64,000 nt of DNA, from the NCBI GenBank assembly GCA_038207585.1, contig JBBQZP010000026.1, positions 1 through 64,000 on the forward strand. Direction: 5' to 3'. A program made the translations under genes and the position numbers. The stretch comes from JBBQZP01 sp038207585 (GTDB taxonomy: Bacteria > Pseudomonadota > Alphaproteobacteria > Rhodobacterales > Rhodobacteraceae). Below, in pieces: positions 9,313 through 17,360 of the stretch (positions are counted from its first letter, which is position 1; the number at the start of each line of letters is the position of its first letter). The notes beneath the pieces were generated by a model. That model did not search any database and had not been told where the DNA came from. It worked only from the letters and a program-made list of their open reading frames with translations.

Positions 9313-10466
9313 AGGGTGACGACCCGCACTTCGCTGCCCTTGGCCGACAACGCAATCTCGCCTTTGCACAGCCGGATCGCATCCTGCCCGAACGCCTCGG
9401 CCCGCCAGCCTTTCAGTGTGGGTAGATCGCGCTGCCCTGCGGCGATCAGATCAAGGTCCGACGCCGAGGCGATCAGCTTGGCCGCCACCCCAAGACTTTC
9501 GGATTTGGCTTTCAAGAGCACGCGGAGCAAATCGGCCAGCGCCGGGTTGACCTGCAACTGATCCCGGCTGAGGTCTGGCTTGGGCATATCTTCGGCCCGC
9601 ATATCTTGCCCCGCCTTCACCGCCGCCAGTATCCCGTCGGCAATATCGCCGCGCCGCCCTTCGCGAAGCAAAAGCCGTGATCGGCCCAGATCATCCACCG
9701 TCACGGGCCGGGTCGAGGCCAGTTCAAGCAAGGCGTCGTCCTTCATCACCCGGCTGCGCGGCACGTTGTTCGATTGCGCATAATTTTCGCGAAAACGCGC
9801 CAGTTCCTTGACCACCGCCAGAAACCGCCCCGAGTTGGTGCGCGTCTTGATCCGCTGCCACGCCTCATCGGGGTGGATGGTATAGGTCGCGGGGTCGGTC
9901 AGGATGGCCAGTTCTTCCTCGACCCAGTGCTGACGACCGCTTTTGGCAATCTGCGCGGCAAGGCTTTCGTAAACCACCCGCAGATGCGTCACATCGGCCA
10001 GCGCGTAAACGCTTTGCGCCTCGGTCAGAGGGCGGCGCGACCAGTCGGTAAAGCGCGAGGACTTGTCCAGATTTTCCTTGGCAATCTTTTTGACCAGCGT
10101 CTCATATCCGACCTGTTCGCCGTAGCCGCAAACCATCGCGGCAACTTGCGTGTCAAACAACGGATCGGGAAACGCATTGCCTTCGACAAAGAAAATCTCA
10201 AGATCCTGCCGGGCAGCGTGGAACACCTTGACGGTCGCTGTGTGCCGGAACAGGTCATAAAGCGGCTCCAGCGACATATCCGCACCCTCGATCGGGTCGA
10301 TCAGCACGCCTTCGCCATCGGGCGCGGGCAAGGCCATCTGGATCAGGCACAGCTTGGACCAATAGGTCCGCTCGCGCAGGAATTCAGTGTCGATGGTGAC
10401 GTAGGGGGCGGCTTTGGCGGCGGCGCAGAAGTCGGCAAGGTCTTGAGTTGTGGTGATCGTGCGCAT
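9309..10466 (-). CDS. rnd: Ribonuclease D
   Basis: A 385-residue 3'-5' exoribonuclease of the DEDD family, which trims tRNA and other small RNA 3' ends. The N-terminal exonuclease domain has the DED motifs in order: VTIDTEFLRE (Exo I), FHAARQDLEIFF (Exo II) and the Exo III block around SVYALADVTHLRVVYE. A C-terminal HRDC-like region follows (residues about 205-290). Length and order match bacterial RNase D. It is a single gene on the minus strand. Confidence 0.93.
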   Translation of the reverse strand: MRTITTTQDLADFCAAAKAAPYVTIDTEFLRERTYWSKLCLIQMALPAPDGEGVLIDPIEGADMSLEPLYDLFRHTATVKVFHAARQDLEIFFVEGNAFPDPLFDTQVAAMVCGYGEQVGYETLVKKIAKENLDKSSRFTDWSRRPLTEAQSVYALADVTHLRVVYESLAAQIAKSGRQHWVEEELAILTDPATYTIHPDEAWQRIKTRTNSGRFLAVVKELARFRENYAQSNNVPRSRVMKDDALLELASTRPVTVDDLGRSRLLLREGRRGDIADGILAAVKAGQDMRAEDMPKPDLSRDQLQVNPALADLLRVLLKAKSESLGVAAKLIASASDLDLIAAGQRDLPTLKGWRAEAFGQDAIRLCKGEIALSAKGSEVRVVTL

Positions 10467-10666
10467 CTTCGCTCCGCTGATCCGGGCTGACGTGTCCGGG
10501 CTGGCGCGGGGTTATCCCGCCCTACCGCTATAGGATGCAGCATCCGAAAAGGAAAGCCCGACGCCACGGCGGTTTCCGCTGGGTAATTGTTGACAGATCG
10601 GAAAAACTGAACCAAAACTTGAAAAGGGGGCTACAACTCGGGGTTGATACTTCGGAGGAGGCCAGA

Positions 10667-11698
10667 ATGGTTGTTGAGCTGTTCCTGCGTGGTGACCAGA
10701 TTGCCACCTATTCAAATCTTACCAGTGGCGGCAATGGCGACGATATGGCGGTCACCCTTACGGGGGTGCAGCCGCTTGGTCTGCCATCGCAGATTTTCCG
10801 CATCGTGGTGCGGCAGGAAAACCCGAATGACCCGTTTTTCAACAACGGCCAGTTCGTCGATATTTACGCCTGGCCCGCGGCCGATCCGCCTGCGGGGGCG
10901 ATCTTTACAAACCTGAACCCACAGCATGACCAATTTCAAGGTCGCGCGTCATCGGGCACGCATGAGATCTTCACAAACCCCGCGAATGTGGTGTTCCAGA
11001 CCGATCCGATTGTGCCCGGCACGCTGCAATACGGCCCCGGCGCAAACCCGCCCCGTGTGGAGCGCCTGCCGTTCAAGGCATTCCCGTCCGAACCGCCGGT
11101 GGTGCCCTGTTTTGTCGCTGGCACGATGATTTCAACCCCGGACGGCCCTCGCCCGGTGGAATCGCTGGCCGCAGGCGACCGGGTCATCACCTATGATCAC
11201 GGCACGCAGATCCTGCGATGGGTCGGGCAGCGCAGTGTTCCGGGCAAGGGCATGTTCGCGCCGATCCGGATTGCCCCGTTCGCGCTTGGCCGCAATGATG
11301 AGGTGTGGCTTTCGCCGCAGCACCGTATCCTGTTGCGCGACGAGATGGCCGAAATTCTGTTCGGCACGCGCGAGGTTCTGGCCACAGCCCATCATCTAAT
11401 CAACGACCGCTCGATCCGCCAGATCGAACGCGACCGCGTGACCTATGTGCATCTGTTGTTTGACGCCCACCAAATCGTCTATGCTGGCGGTCTGCTGGCC
11501 GAAAGCCTGATACCAAGTGCGGTGACAACCGGCGCGTTCGGCCCTGAAGCGCGGGCAGAAGTGCTGGCGTTGTTCCCCGAGCTGGGCCGGGCGGGCGGGC
11601 CGCTCAACCCAAGGCACAAACGGCCCCGCCGCCGACGGATGCCGGTTTTGCCCGGTCAGACCAGATCGACGCGGCCGTCGGTCCGGCCCAGCGCATAG
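10667..11698 (+). CDS. Hint (Hedgehog/intein) domain-containing protein
   Basis: A 343-residue protein. The N-terminal 140 residues form a beta-rich domain (LTGVQPLGLPSQIFRIVV). A Hint_2-type domain follows, starting at PCFVAGTMISTPDGPRPVESL (Cys about residue 146) and running through LSPQHRILLR to about residue 300. Such proteins are common in Rhodobacteraceae and are thought to self-process; many are linked to type I secretion. ATG 10667 is chosen because of a strong GGAGGAG site 7 bases upstream; the frame is open to 10535. Its basic C-terminal tail (KRPRRRRMP) is encoded over the last 43 bases of convergent purN. Confidence 0.85.
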   Translation: MVVELFLRGDQIATYSNLTSGGNGDDMAVTLTGVQPLGLPSQIFRIVVRQENPNDPFFNNGQFVDIYAWPAADPPAGAIFTNLNPQHDQFQGRASSGTHEIFTNPANVVFQTDPIVPGTLQYGPGANPPRVERLPFKAFPSEPPVVPCFVAGTMISTPDGPRPVESLAAGDRVITYDHGTQILRWVGQRSVPGKGMFAPIRIAPFALGRNDEVWLSPQHRILLRDEMAEILFGTREVLATAHHLINDRSIRQIERDRVTYVHLLFDAHQIVYAGGLLAESLIPSAVTTGAFGPEARAEVLALFPELGRAGGPLNPRHKRPRRRRMPVLPGQTRSTRPSVRPSA

Positions 11699-12246
11699 CG
11701 GCGCAGGACCGCCGGATAAAGCCGATGTTCAAGCTGCAGGACGCGCGCAGCAAGCGAGGCTTCGGTATCATCCGGCGCGATGGTCAGCCGTGCCTGACCC
11801 AGGATCGGGCCTGCGTCCAGATCGGGTATGACCAGATGCACACTGCACCCGGCCTCGGCATCCCCCGCCGCGAGCGCGCGCGCATGGGTGTGCAGGCCGG
11901 GATATTTCGGCAAAAGCGAGGGGTGGATGTTCAGCATCCGGCCCGCAAACTTCTGCACGAAATCCGGGGTAAGGATGCGCATGAAGCCAGCAAGACAGAT
12001 AATATCGGGTTGGACGGCAAGGATGGGGCGCAGCAATGCTGCCTCGAACGCCTCACGCGTCGGATAGGCGCGGTGATCCACTGCAGTGGTCGGCACGCCA
12101 AGCGCTGACGCAAGCGCCAGCCCCCCCGCCGCAGGATCGTTCGACGCAACCAGCACCGCACGGGCCGGATGACCGCCGGTCATATCGCGCACCAGTGCTG
12201 CCATGTTCGACCCGCCGCCCGAAATCAGCAGCGCGACGCGCTTCAC
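11656..12246 (-). CDS. purN: Phosphoribosylglycinamide formyltransferase
   Basis: PurN transfers a formyl group from 10-formyl-THF to GAR, the third step of purine synthesis. The 196-residue protein has the nucleotide-binding start VALLISGGGSNMAAL, and the catalytic Asn-His-Asp set: NIHPSLLPKYPG and HLVIPDLDAGPILGQ. The start overlaps the stop of purM by 4 bases (ATGA). The 3' end overlaps the convergent Hint gene by 43 bases. Confidence 0.96.
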   Translation of the reverse strand: MKRVALLISGGGSNMAALVRDMTGGHPARAVLVASNDPAAGGLALASALGVPTTAVDHRAYPTREAFEAALLRPILAVQPDIICLAGFMRILTPDFVQKFAGRMLNIHPSLLPKYPGLHTHARALAAGDAEAGCSVHLVIPDLDAGPILGQARLTIAPDDTEASLAARVLQLEHRLYPAVLRRYALGRTDGRVDLV

Positions 12247-13289
12247 AGCAGACGGCCTGTGTAGACGACCCCCTGACCCTTGGTCACATGACCCATGCGC
12301 ACCACCGTCTCGCCCGCATCTTCCAGCAACGCCATAATCGCATCCGCCCGGTCAGACGCCACGACCAGCATCATCCCGATGCCGCAATTAAAGGTTTTCA
12401 AAAGCTCCGCCTCGGCCATGCCCGCCGTCGTGGCCAACCAGCGAAACACCGGCGGCAGCGCCCATGCGTCCAGATCAATGGCGCAGGCCAGCCCTTCAGG
12501 GATCACGCGCGGTGGATTTTCGGTAAGGCCCCCGCCGGTGATATGCGCCAGCGCGTGAACACCGCCTGCGCGCACAGCGGCCAAAGCGGATTTGACGTAA
12601 AGCCGGGTTGGCGTCAGTAAAGCCTCGCCCAAGGGCCCATCGGCAAAAGGGGCTTTCGAGTCCCAGCCCAAGCCCGACAATTCCACCACCTTACGCACGA
12701 AACTGTAGCCGTTCGAATGTACCCCGTCGGACTCAAGGCCCAGCAGCACGTCGCCCTCGGCCACACCCGACGGAAGGTCTGCGCCACGCTCCATCGCGCC
12801 GACGGCAAAGCCCGCCAGATCGAAATCACCCTTGTGATACATGCCCGGCATTTCCGCCGTCTCGCCGCCGATCAGCGCGCAGCCGCTGGCCTCGCAACCC
12901 GCCGCGATGCCGGTGATGATACGCGTAGCCTCATCCACATTCAGCTTGCCTGTTGCAAAATAATCAAGGAAAAACAACGGCTCTGCCCCTTGGCACACCA
13001 GATCGTTGACGCACATCGCCACCAGATCAACGCCGATCGTATCGACATGGCCGGTATCAATCGCAATGCGCAGCTTGGTGCCCACGCCATCCGTTGCCGC
13101 GACCAGAATGGGGTCGGTATAACCTGCGGCCTTCAGATCGAACAGCGCGCCAAAGCCGCCCAGACCCGACATCGTGCCCGCCCGGCCGGTGCGTTTGGCG
13201 GCGGGTTTGATCCGCTCCACCAGCGCATTGCCCGCGTCGATATCGACGCCCGCTGCGGCATAGGTCAGCCCGTTCTTGCCTGTCGTCAT
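12243..13289 (-). CDS. purM: Phosphoribosylformylglycinamidine cyclo-ligase
   Basis: PurM (AIR synthetase) closes the imidazole ring of AIR using ATP. The 348-residue protein has the typical start TYAAAGVDIDAGN, the motif ATDGVGTKLRIA, the block VDLVAMCVNDLVCQGAEPLF and the motif LIGGETAEMPGMY. I start at ATG 13289 (MTTGKNGLTYAAAG); the frame is open 48 codons further but that stretch is low-complexity and not family-like. It forms a purMN operon on the minus strand, with a short gap to the tRNA gene upstream. Confidence 0.96.
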   Translation of the reverse strand: MTTGKNGLTYAAAGVDIDAGNALVERIKPAAKRTGRAGTMSGLGGFGALFDLKAAGYTDPILVAATDGVGTKLRIAIDTGHVDTIGVDLVAMCVNDLVCQGAEPLFFLDYFATGKLNVDEATRIITGIAAGCEASGCALIGGETAEMPGMYHKGDFDLAGFAVGAMERGADLPSGVAEGDVLLGLESDGVHSNGYSFVRKVVELSGLGWDSKAPFADGPLGEALLTPTRLYVKSALAAVRAGGVHALAHITGGGLTENPPRVIPEGLACAIDLDAWALPPVFRWLATTAGMAEAELLKTFNCGIGMMLVVASDRADAIMALLEDAGETVVRMGHVTKGQGVVYTGRLL

Positions 13290-13418
13290 CGCAGCCCCCG
13301 CACCCGTTTCGCAGCATGCCCTGCCGCCCTTGGCGCCGCATAAAGGATAAGCCCGCCCCGCGCAACGCCCCCACCCCGCTTGACGCGCGCCGCGCCCCCG
13401 ATTAAGCCCGCCCCTGTC

Positions 13419-13495
13419 GGGCCTGTAGCTCAACTGGTTAGAGCAGGGCGCTCATAACGCCTTGGTTGGGGGTTCGAGTCCCTCCGGGCCTACCA
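13419..13495 (+). tRNA. tRNA with CAU anticodon, probably tRNA-Ile2 (lysidine-modified)
   Basis: A 77-nt cloverleaf with encoded CCA. Acceptor stem GGGCCTG pairs with CGGGCCT, the D arm is GCTC/GAGC, the anticodon loop is CTCATAA and the T loop TTCGAGT. CAU is read by initiator Met, elongator Met and Ile2 tRNAs. The stem has C4-G69 and C5-G68, which are recognition pairs for the lysidine synthase TilS in E. coli, and overall it looks more like Ile2 than Met. That identity is an inference. Its 3' end is the attachment site of the adjacent element. Confidence 0.8.
13481..13495 (+). repeat. attL core: tRNA 3' end copy of the 15-bp repeat
   Basis: The last 15 bases of the tRNA gene (cctccgggcctacca, part of the T arm, acceptor strand and CCA) recur exactly at 22880-22894. 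Flanking bases differ on both sides, so 15 bp is the full identity. Tyrosine recombinases commonly use tRNA 3' ends this way, and the tRNA stays intact after insertion. Confidence 0.85.
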
Positions 13496-13503
13496 AACCC
13501 CAT

Positions 13504-14628
13504 CTATTTTCCTTTCGCTTTCAAGTCGTTAGGGGAATTTTTGGCGAACCTTTGGGGAAGGTTCACCACGGTCCGTTCCCGATTTGGCCGGGAAAGCAGC
13601 TTCGCATGGGCTGAATCGGCCAGACCTTCGCGCATCGCTGTTTCGGTGTATCGCTGCACTTCGGCCAAGGTTTTGTGACCTGTGACAGCCATAATTTCAT
13701 GCGCGGTTGCCCCGGCTTCCGCCAAGCGGCGCGCGCAAGCCTTCCGCAAACCGTGTGCGGAACACTCGGGCAAGCCCGCCTTGTCGCACCATTCCCGCAT
13801 CAGGTTACCAAGGCCATCGGGCGAACGGCTCTTTCCGTAGGCGGTGGCAAGAAAGGGACGATCCGGCGGACAGTTTGCTAGCACGTCCGCCAGATCGGGG
13901 TGAATCGGGATGCTGACAAGAACGCCGTTTGTCTTGGCGGTCTTCTGGCGACGATATTCCAGCCGCCCGCCCTTCATGTTCATCGGCCCCAGCTTGACTG
14001 CATCGACGCGCGCAGCGCCCGTGTAAAGCATCAGCGTCACAGCGCGGTGCGCCACGGTGCCGGGTTCATGCACTTCAAAGAATCTGGCTATCTCGCCTTC
14101 ATCCCAAGCGTGAAAACCTTCGCCCGTGATCTTATAGGCTTTGGTCAGCCGCGCCGGGTTTGCCTTGATCCAGTCCAAGGCAATGGCATGGTCCAGCAAC
14201 TGCCCCAGCCGCTTGCGAAGGTTGTTCGCGGCGGACGGGGCTTCTGATTTTTCGGCAAGGAAGCGCATGACGTGCTTGCGTTCAAGACGGTTCACAGGCT
14301 TGTCGCCATGCTTTTGGCGGAACGGCTCCACAAGGCCGCGATAGGTCTTCTTCGTCAGATCAGCCAAGCCGCTCCACTCTGGCGACTGATACCATGAGGC
14401 CACCAGATCATTGACCGAACCGGGGATGGTAGTGGCAGCGCCTGCCCCTGCCTTCTTGCCCGTCCGATGTTCAAGCAACGCCGCTTCATACCGCTGGACA
14501 AACTCGGGTGATCCGTAGGCGGTGCCCAATTCACGCGAAAACCCGCCCTTCCGATACCGCCAGCGGTGTTGCCCGTGGCGGTCAGTGTAGGGCGATGCTC
14601 CTGGAAACTGGCGCTTCTGTTTCATCAT
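13504..14628 (-). CDS. int: Tyrosine recombinase / phage integrase
   Basis: A 374-residue site-specific recombinase with an N-terminal SAM-like core-binding domain (about residues 70-165) and a C-terminal catalytic domain. The catalytic set can be read in order: Arg207 (TGAARVDAV), Lys229 (RRQKTAK), His292 and Arg295 (HGLRK), His318 (GHKT) and Tyr327 (QRYTET). Its stop lies 9 bases from the tRNA 3' end, the usual place for an integrase next to attL. The start (two tandem ATGs) overlaps the small upstream gene, so it is read from the same transcript as the MerR-like regulator. Confidence 0.95.
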   Translation of the reverse strand: MMKQKRQFPGASPYTDRHGQHRWRYRKGGFSRELGTAYGSPEFVQRYEAALLEHRTGKKAGAGAATTIPGSVNDLVASWYQSPEWSGLADLTKKTYRGLVEPFRQKHGDKPVNRLERKHVMRFLAEKSEAPSAANNLRKRLGQLLDHAIALDWIKANPARLTKAYKITGEGFHAWDEGEIARFFEVHEPGTVAHRAVTLMLYTGAARVDAVKLGPMNMKGGRLEYRRQKTAKTNGVLVSIPIHPDLADVLANCPPDRPFLATAYGKSRSPDGLGNLMREWCDKAGLPECSAHGLRKACARRLAEAGATAHEIMAVTGHKTLAEVQRYTETAMREGLADSAHAKLLSRPNRERTVVNLPQRFAKNSPNDLKAKGK

Positions 14629-14801
14629 TCATCCCAAGGGTTCAGGGTAGATATTCCGTTTGGATCGGTCATCGGCGAAACAGTGAGTCGCTGCGGTTCG
14701 ATCACGATCTTCGGCGTGGGCAAGCCAGCGTCCTTGAAGGCTTTTAGCACCTTAGTCAGATCAGATTGAACAAAGGCGGCGCGACGGTTTGCCATCCTCA
14801 T
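14625..14801 (-). CDS. Small protein between the MerR-like regulator and integrase
   Basis: A 58-residue frame (56 if started at ATG 14795, MANRRAAF). It overlaps the upstream regulator stop by ATGA and the integrase start by a few bases, so all three are coupled. The sequence has a basic start (ANRRAAF), an amphipathic stretch (LTKVLKAFKDAGLP) and a beta-like PKIVIEP. Short proteins of this look often sit next to integrases in alphaproteobacterial prophages. It could be a recombination helper, but nothing in the sequence proves that. Confidence 0.6.
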   Translation of the reverse strand: MRMANRRAAFVQSDLTKVLKAFKDAGLPTPKIVIEPQRLTVSPMTDPNGISTLNPWDE

Positions 14802-15430
14802 TCCTCGCCGGTAAGTCGGATAGCAGGTCGAGGCAAACGATCCATAACCATTTGGGCAAGGGCGTCCAAACTGAAAATGATAATAGGGCCTTGGACGTAA
14901 GCCTTCGTAAAGTCTATATTTCCAAAAAAGGCATCTTCGGCATCATCGTATAGAAACTCAATGCCATCATCCGCCCAGATCACCAACCAACCTGGCTTTC
15001 GGACGCCAGAAAAACCGAATTGCTGTTCAGAATGGCGTATCAAAAGGTCCATGCTCAGAGCTTCAGAAACAACTTCCGGTTCAACTTCATAGTCACTGGC
15101 AATTTCAGCCCGCGAATTTCGTGTCTCGCCATGCTCATCTTTCGCGGCAGCATAGGCACAAGCCGAAAAGGCTTTCCCGCTCCAAGCGGCGCTTTGCAGT
15201 ATCGACGCAACGGTTTGACCTGCAAACTCTTTGGCCGTTTTCACATTGATTCCGCGAGCAACAAGGATGCGCATAACAAAAAGACCCGCAACATCTCGAA
15301 AGTCGTACCGAGCATGTCCTTGGTGGCGCGGCAAGTAACCGGCACGCCGCCAGTTTCGCACGGTTGCCTGACTCACGCCTGTGATCGTTTCGGCTTCGCT
15401 TGGCGTGAAAACTTCAAGTTCTAATTGCAT
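14798..15430 (-). CDS. MerR-like HTH regulator of the element
   Basis: A 210-residue protein with an N-terminal MerR-type winged helix: FTPSEAETITGVSQATVRNWRR then GYLPRHQGHARYDFRDV (about residues 9-50). The C-terminal 150 residues are not recognised; they include an acidic patch (FLYDDAEDAFFGN). It is the first gene of the regulator, small gene, integrase transcript. Its own promoter is covered by two copies of a GTGTnnnGATACAC palindrome at 15447-15487, which suggests autoregulation. It may act as a repressor or as an excision switch. Confidence 0.75.
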   Translation of the reverse strand: MQLELEVFTPSEAETITGVSQATVRNWRRAGYLPRHQGHARYDFRDVAGLFVMRILVARGINVKTAKEFAGQTVASILQSAAWSGKAFSACAYAAAKDEHGETRNSRAEIASDYEVEPEVVSEALSMDLLIRHSEQQFGFSGVRKPGWLVIWADDGIEFLYDDAEDAFFGNIDFTKAYVQGPIIIFSLDALAQMVMDRLPRPAIRLTGEE

Positions 15431-15446
15431 AAGTCACCCTCACATT

Positions 15447-15487
15447 GTGTATCGATACACGTCTACATTTAGCGTGTCAAGATACAC
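15447..15487 (-). promoter_or_regulatory. Promoter with two palindromic operators upstream of the MerR-like gene
   Basis: Minus-strand promoter: -35 TTGACA (complement of 15475-15480), 17-bp spacer, -10-like TATCGA (complement of 15452-15457). A perfect 14-bp palindrome GTGTATCGATACAC (15447-15460) covers the -10, and an imperfect copy GTGTCAAGATACAC (15474-15487) covers the -35. The copies are 27 bp apart. A bound regulator would block RNA polymerase directly. Confidence 0.65.
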
Positions 15488-15515
15488 ATTAGATGTAAAA
15501 TAGTGACAGGATCAG

Positions 15516-15815
15516 TTAGGCATCCAAGCCAAGCTTAGAGTCGCGAAGCATAGCTTTCTTAAGTGCGTCCCAGCCATCGTGGAACGCCCAAGCGTCCAGT
15601 TCCAACGACAGCGCCTTCACTCGTTCCTCGATCACAGTCAGCAAGCCACAGAGGCCAGAATCGTCCTTTCCCTCAAGTTCGGGATGATAGTCGGCGATTG
15701 CCCCTGCAGCTTTCACCAGAGACTCAAGATAGACTGCCATGTGGTAAGGATTCATCTCAGAGTGCGGCTTCTGCGCAAGGGCAATTCCGCGCGCTCGGCT
15801 GGCATGTTCGGTCAT
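15516..15815 (-). CDS. Hypothetical protein of the element
   Basis: A 99-residue protein, mostly helical by composition (for example MAVYLESLVKAAGAIADYH and WDALKKAMLRDSK). I recognise no family. It is divergent from the Xre-type regulator, and the 85-bp region between them holds an inverted repeat (15848-15879). AAGGGTG lies ahead of the ATG. Its place suggests an early or accessory function of the element. Confidence 0.6.
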   Translation of the reverse strand: MTEHASRARGIALAQKPHSEMNPYHMAVYLESLVKAAGAIADYHPELEGKDDSGLCGLLTVIEERVKALSLELDAWAFHDGWDALKKAMLRDSKLGLDA

Positions 15816-15847
15816 TGTCAGTCACCCTTCATTGAATTACACTAAAC

Positions 15848-15879
15848 GTGCAACGCTGCACTTCTAGCGCACGTTGCAC
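15848..15879. promoter_or_regulatory. Inverted-repeat operator between divergent genes
   Basis: GTGCAACG (15848-15855) and its exact reverse complement CGTTGCAC (15872-15879) are separated by 16 bases. A further half-site-like AGTGCAA lies at 15884-15890. The site is between the divergent Xre-type regulator and the 99-residue gene, so it is a good candidate binding site for the Xre-type protein. Confidence 0.55.
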
Positions 15880-15899
15880 TATTAGTGCAAGGTAAAAAT

Positions 15900-16127
15900 A
15901 TGACTCCATCTCAATGCCGTGCCGCACGCGCCCTTGTGGGAATGTCTCAAGACCGCTTGGCAGAAGTGTCGGACGTAGCAAAACGAACTATCGCAAGTTT
16001 TGAGAGAGAGGGACGGCAACCCTACCAGCGGACCATTGCCGCTTTGCAACTTGCTCTTGAGAACGCGGGAATTGAGTTTATCCCTGAAAACGGAAGTGGC
16101 CCCGGCGTGCGCTTGCAAAAAGCATAG
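15900..16127 (+). CDS. Xre-family HTH regulator
   Basis: A 75-residue single-domain lambda-repressor-like HTH protein (TPSQCRAARALVGMSQDRLA, then VAKRTIASFE). It ends with the short GIEFIPENGSGPGVRL tail common in small alphaproteobacterial Xre proteins. ATG 15900 is preferred over GTG 15885 because family members start at MTPxQ. It is the only plus-strand gene inside the element and probably acts as its repressor or switch. Confidence 0.82.
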   Translation: MTPSQCRAARALVGMSQDRLAEVSDVAKRTIASFEREGRQPYQRTIAALQLALENAGIEFIPENGSGPGVRLQKA

Positions 16128-16276
16128 GCCGGAACGTCATCCCGACGCCCCGGCCCTAATCCGCGCCGCGCCCACATCAAGGAATAGCAGGCCGCGCGCT
16201 GTCGGGGTTTTCGCACTCACCGACTAATCGGAATGCTTTGCGAAGAGCGTCCGCAAGGCGCATTCAGCCCATCCGT

Positions 16277-17359
16277 TTAGGCGTTGTCGCTACCGCCGCC
16301 CCAATTCACCGCCGACAGGGCTTGCGACATTTCATCGGGCGAAAGCCCAAGTTCCTTGCCGCGACCGATGGCCTCGATCAGCGCACCAAGCGCCCGCGCC
16401 CGACCACCTGCATCAAAGGCTTGCAGGGGTCGCCCTAGGTCGATTGTGATGCGCGTTCCCAGCTTGGCCGATGCCTCATCTGCCAGCACCTGCCCGATAG
16501 GTTCCAGCACCCATCCGGCCAAATGCCGCTGCGCTTCTCGGACCATCGGGCCGGTGGTGCTGGGATTCAGTAAACCGGGCAGAACCCCGAACGCCATTGC
16601 CACCGAATTGCGCGCCGCATTCAGGGTTTCGGCGGTCATCGACTTTGACAGGTCGGGCGACAACTGGTCAGGCGATTTCCCGACATTCGGGTGCATCCCA
16701 GCCGCCGTGGCATGTGCCACACCCTCGACAATAACGGTTGATCCGCGACGGCCCCGGAACGCCGCGCGCATCGCGTCCATGTCGCCCGCGTCCGAATCCG
16801 GCAATGGCACGATGAGACTGCCCAAAGGTGAATCGCGATAGACGTCGCGCAATGCCGCCTCGACCTCTTGCAACAGGCTTGCGGTCAGCGGCGCGCGCCG
16901 CAGGGGTGCGGTTCCTGCCCAAGGCGTGATCGGGTCGGAACCGATGACAACGTGCAGAACCTCTGCCGCCAGTGCCGTTTCAGCGCGTCCCCCACCCGCC
17001 TCGCTGATTTGAACCCGGTAAGCGCGTGGCATTCCGTTTCGGGTCGATAGGTCCCAATCACTGCACGGCACAAGCCCGTCATCCGTGATCAGAAAGATCG
17101 ACTCCCCTCGCAACGCCAGCGCACGCGCCATAAGCGCCATGTGCCGCCGGGTCAGAAGATCAGTGCCAGCCACATCGGCAAGCGCGAACGCGCCTTCCCA
17201 GAGGCTCACACAGGATTGCACGGTGCCAGTCAGTTCCGCCACCCCTGACAGGCCGGTGATATATCCCTCACGCGCCGCCATGACCGCCGCAGTGTATCCC
17301 GCACCGCTTGACCGGCGCTCAGTCGCGGGTTCTGCCCGCCGTTTCAACCATCCGAACAA
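16277..17359 (-). CDS. Phage portal protein (HK97 type)
   Basis: The portal forms the dodecameric ring at one capsid vertex through which TerL pumps DNA. The 360-residue product resembles HK97-family portals: MFGWLKRR at the start, SIFLITDDGLVPC, a central LPGLLNPSTTGPMVREAQRHLAGWVLEPI (clip and stem region, about residues 268-295) and an acidic end. It lies directly downstream of the prohead protease (1 base between genes) and is the last gene of the leftward head operon. A 149-bp gap without recognisable genes separates it from the end of the Xre gene. Confidence 0.85.
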   Translation of the reverse strand: MFGWLKRRAEPATERRSSGAGYTAAVMAAREGYITGLSGVAELTGTVQSCVSLWEGAFALADVAGTDLLTRRHMALMARALALRGESIFLITDDGLVPCSDWDLSTRNGMPRAYRVQISEAGGGRAETALAAEVLHVVIGSDPITPWAGTAPLRRAPLTASLLQEVEAALRDVYRDSPLGSLIVPLPDSDAGDMDAMRAAFRGRRGSTVIVEGVAHATAAGMHPNVGKSPDQLSPDLSKSMTAETLNAARNSVAMAFGVLPGLLNPSTTGPMVREAQRHLAGWVLEPIGQVLADEASAKLGTRITIDLGRPLQAFDAGGRARALGALIEAIGRGKELGLSPDEMSQALSAVNWGGGSDNA

Positions 17360-17360
17360 A

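Noticed and set aside
10589..10625. TTGACA as promoter of the Hint gene
   Set aside because: No acceptable -10 at 16-18 bp spacing, so not reported as a promoter.
13419..13495. Elongator tRNA-Met as identity of the CAU tRNA
   Set aside because: Not excluded, but C4-G69 and C5-G68 in the acceptor stem fit Ile2 better. It is listed as probable Ile2.
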